A DNA stretch of 64,000 nt, taken from the NCBI GenBank assembly GCA_017305555.1, contig JAFKKM010000027.1, forward strand, positions 1 to 64,000. The letters are read 5' to 3'. The notes under the pieces are model-generated. The model saw only the letters and a program-made list of their open reading frames with translations. It was not told where the DNA came from and ran no database searches. Each line of letters opens with the position of its first letter. Within the stretch, counting starts at the first letter, position 1. Made by a program: the position numbers and the translations under genes. Source of the DNA: Hyphomicrobiales bacterium (GTDB lineage Bacteria; Pseudomonadota; Alphaproteobacteria; Rhizobiales; Xanthobacteraceae). Positions 62,789 to 64,000 of this stretch are shown in pieces.

Positions 62789-62851
62789 CCGTGAACGCTA
62801 GCCTTCGGCGAATGCGCGGTCAACCGCGCCGCGCCCGATGAGGACATCAAC

Positions 62852-63907
62852 ATGACCGATGCCAATGCCGCGCAATGGCCGCACCCCGACGTCGCGCCGC
62901 TCGACCGCGCGCAAGAGGCGGCGTTGCGCGCGCGGATCGACGGCAAGGCCAAGCCGCCGGGCGCGCTCGGCCGCATCGAGGAACTGGCGCTGCAACTCGG
63001 CCTGATCGCTCAGCCGGCCGAGCCGCGCGTAGATAACGCCGTGCTGCTGGTGTTCGCCGGCGACCACGGCATGACGGCCTCCGGGGTCTCGCAGTATCCA
63101 TCGGACGTGACAGCGGCGATGGTGAGAACGTTTCTCGCCGGCCGTGCCAGCGCCAACGCATTTGCTGCTGCCACCGGCGCGCGGTTGCGCGTGATCGATG
63201 CCGGCGTCGCCGCCGACCTGCCGCCGCATCCCGACCTGATCGACGCGAAAATCGCGCGCGGCACCGTCGATGCGGTACATGCGCCCGCGATGTCTCGCGA
63301 ACAAGCCATCGCGGCGCTGACGCGCGGCTGCGAGATCGCGACGCAAGAAATTCAGGATGGGGCCGACGTCGTCGCCATCGGCGAAATGGGCATCGGCAAC
63401 ACCGCTTCCGCCGCGCTGCTCGCGCATCGCCTCGCGCCAGCGCCGCTGGACGATTGCATCGGCGTCGGCGCCGGCCAAAGCGACGAGGGACTGGCGCGCA
63501 AGCGCGCCGTGCTGGCGCAAGCCGCCGCGCGCAGCGATGCCGCCGCGCCGCTCGATGTGCTAGCCGAGTTCGGCGGCTTCGAAATCGCCATGATGGCGGG
63601 CGCGGTGATCGGCGCTGCCGCGTCGCGATGCCCGGTCATCGTCGACGGCTTCATTTCCAGTGCCGCCGCGCTGGTAGCGGTGCGGCTGTGCCCGGCCGCG
63701 CGCGACACTTGCGTGTTCGCGCATCGCTCGGCCGAACGCGGCCACGGCCTCGTGCTCGACGCCATGCAGGCCGCGCCACTGCTCGATCTCGGGCTGCGGC
63801 TCGGCGAAGGCACCGGCGCGCTGCTGGCGTTGCCGCTGCTGCGCGCCGCCGCGCGGCTCGTCACCGATGTCGCAAGCCTCGACGATGTGTTGAGCGGAGC
63901 GATCTAA
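62852..63907 (+). CDS. cobT: Nicotinate-nucleotide-dimethylbenzimidazole phosphoribosyltransferase
   Basis: The protein has 351 residues. It makes alpha-ribazole phosphate, the lower ligand of B12. Typical motifs: KPPGALGRIEELA near 34-46, VFAGDHGMTASGVS, GEMGIGNTASAAL, GFISSAAALVA, HRSAERGH and the catalytic glutamate in LRLGEGTGA near residue 318. It is divergent from cobP and followed directly by cobS. Confidence 0.96.
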   Translation: MTDANAAQWPHPDVAPLDRAQEAALRARIDGKAKPPGALGRIEELALQLGLIAQPAEPRVDNAVLLVFAGDHGMTASGVSQYPSDVTAAMVRTFLAGRASANAFAAATGARLRVIDAGVAADLPPHPDLIDAKIARGTVDAVHAPAMSREQAIAALTRGCEIATQEIQDGADVVAIGEMGIGNTASAALLAHRLAPAPLDDCIGVGAGQSDEGLARKRAVLAQAAARSDAAAPLDVLAEFGGFEIAMMAGAVIGAAASRCPVIVDGFISSAAALVAVRLCPAARDTCVFAHRSAERGHGLVLDAMQAAPLLDLGLRLGEGTGALLALPLLRAAARLVTDVASLDDVLSGAI

Positions 63908-64000
63908 ATGAGCGAGATGGAGCACTTCCGCAACGCCGTGCGCTTCATGACCATCCTGCCGGTACGTTCGGTGAGCGGCGAGATCGCGCCAGACTGGCTG
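63908..64000 (+). CDS. cobS: Adenosylcobinamide-GDP ribazoletransferase (cobalamin synthase), N-terminal part
   Basis: Only 31 codons are in the window (the frame runs off the right edge). The start MSEMEHFRNAVRFMTILPV has the F-M-T-x-L-P-V motif that opens CobS/CobV proteins, membrane enzymes that join adenosylcobinamide-GDP with alpha-ribazole. The ATG follows the cobT stop without a gap, with GGAG shortly upstream, so it is coupled to cobT. Confidence 0.85.
   Translation, partial: MSEMEHFRNAVRFMTILPVRSVSGEIAPDWL

Overview
The window is chromosomal DNA of an alphaproteobacterium, most likely a member of the Bradyrhizobium / Rhodopseudomonas / Tardiphaga / Afipia group. The signs are high GC, a GcrA cell-cycle regulator, a SAM-II riboswitch in front of metZ, a two-domain dCTP deaminase, the neighbourhood metZ-apaG-hslO-argF-argD-gcrA, and short palindromic dispersed repeats of the kind common in that family. 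The assignment rests on recognition of gene families and gene order, not on a database search. I see no transposase, integrase, prophage, plasmid gene or CRISPR array.

Layout. 1-8.2 kb: the end of a family-2 glycosyltransferase, a Sco1 copper chaperone, a ClpP-like periplasmic protein, and an oxidative catabolism group (KstD-type flavoprotein, SnoaL-like protein, then Old Yellow Enzyme, alpha/beta hydrolase and Baeyer-Villiger monooxygenase on the minus strand). 8.5-15.5 kb: a large exported SGNH hydrolase, tRNA-Gly(CCC), a MATE exporter, an unrecognised 350-residue protein beside a 2-keto-4-pentenoate hydratase, and Dcd. 15.6-28 kb: SAM-II riboswitch and metZ, an orphan amino-acid-type binding protein, a translationally coupled trio (OpgC-type acyltransferase plus two SGNH proteins, one of which looks catalytically dead), then apaG, hslO, a VOC protein, argF, argD, gcrA and galE.

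28-42 kb is a Wzx/Wzy-type extracellular polysaccharide locus: a polysaccharide co-polymerase whose kinase domain has lost its P-loop, two GT4 enzymes, a GT2 enzyme, a flippase, a polymerase, a PslG-like glycoside hydrolase, a flavoprotein monooxygenase, a GINT1-like beta-propeller protein and a CelD-type acetyltransferase. The initiating sugar-phosphate transferase and the outer-membrane exporter are not in the window. 42.5-51 kb: a second orphan binding protein related to the first, an ABC (ATPase, FtsX-like permease) plus AttH/CrtC lipocalin operon, and two MFS transporters. 51-52.5 kb: small proteins and several dispersed repeats.

52.7-64 kb is a vitamin B12 island. One cobalamin riboswitch (plus strand) leads btuB-btuC-btuD; a second (minus strand) leads cobP-cobO and probably cobQ. 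cobC, btuF, cobD, cobT and the start of cobS complete it. Together they cover uptake of corrinoids and the late steps of coenzyme B12 assembly (adenosylation, side-chain amidation, aminopropanol arm, nucleotide loop). No corrin-ring gene is present here.

The most promising leads for new biology are the active/dead SGNH pair with OpgC, the polysaccharide locus with its pseudo-kinase and flavoprotein, the two overlapping terminators behind the SAM-II aptamer, and the cluster of GANTC methylation sites in front of gcrA.
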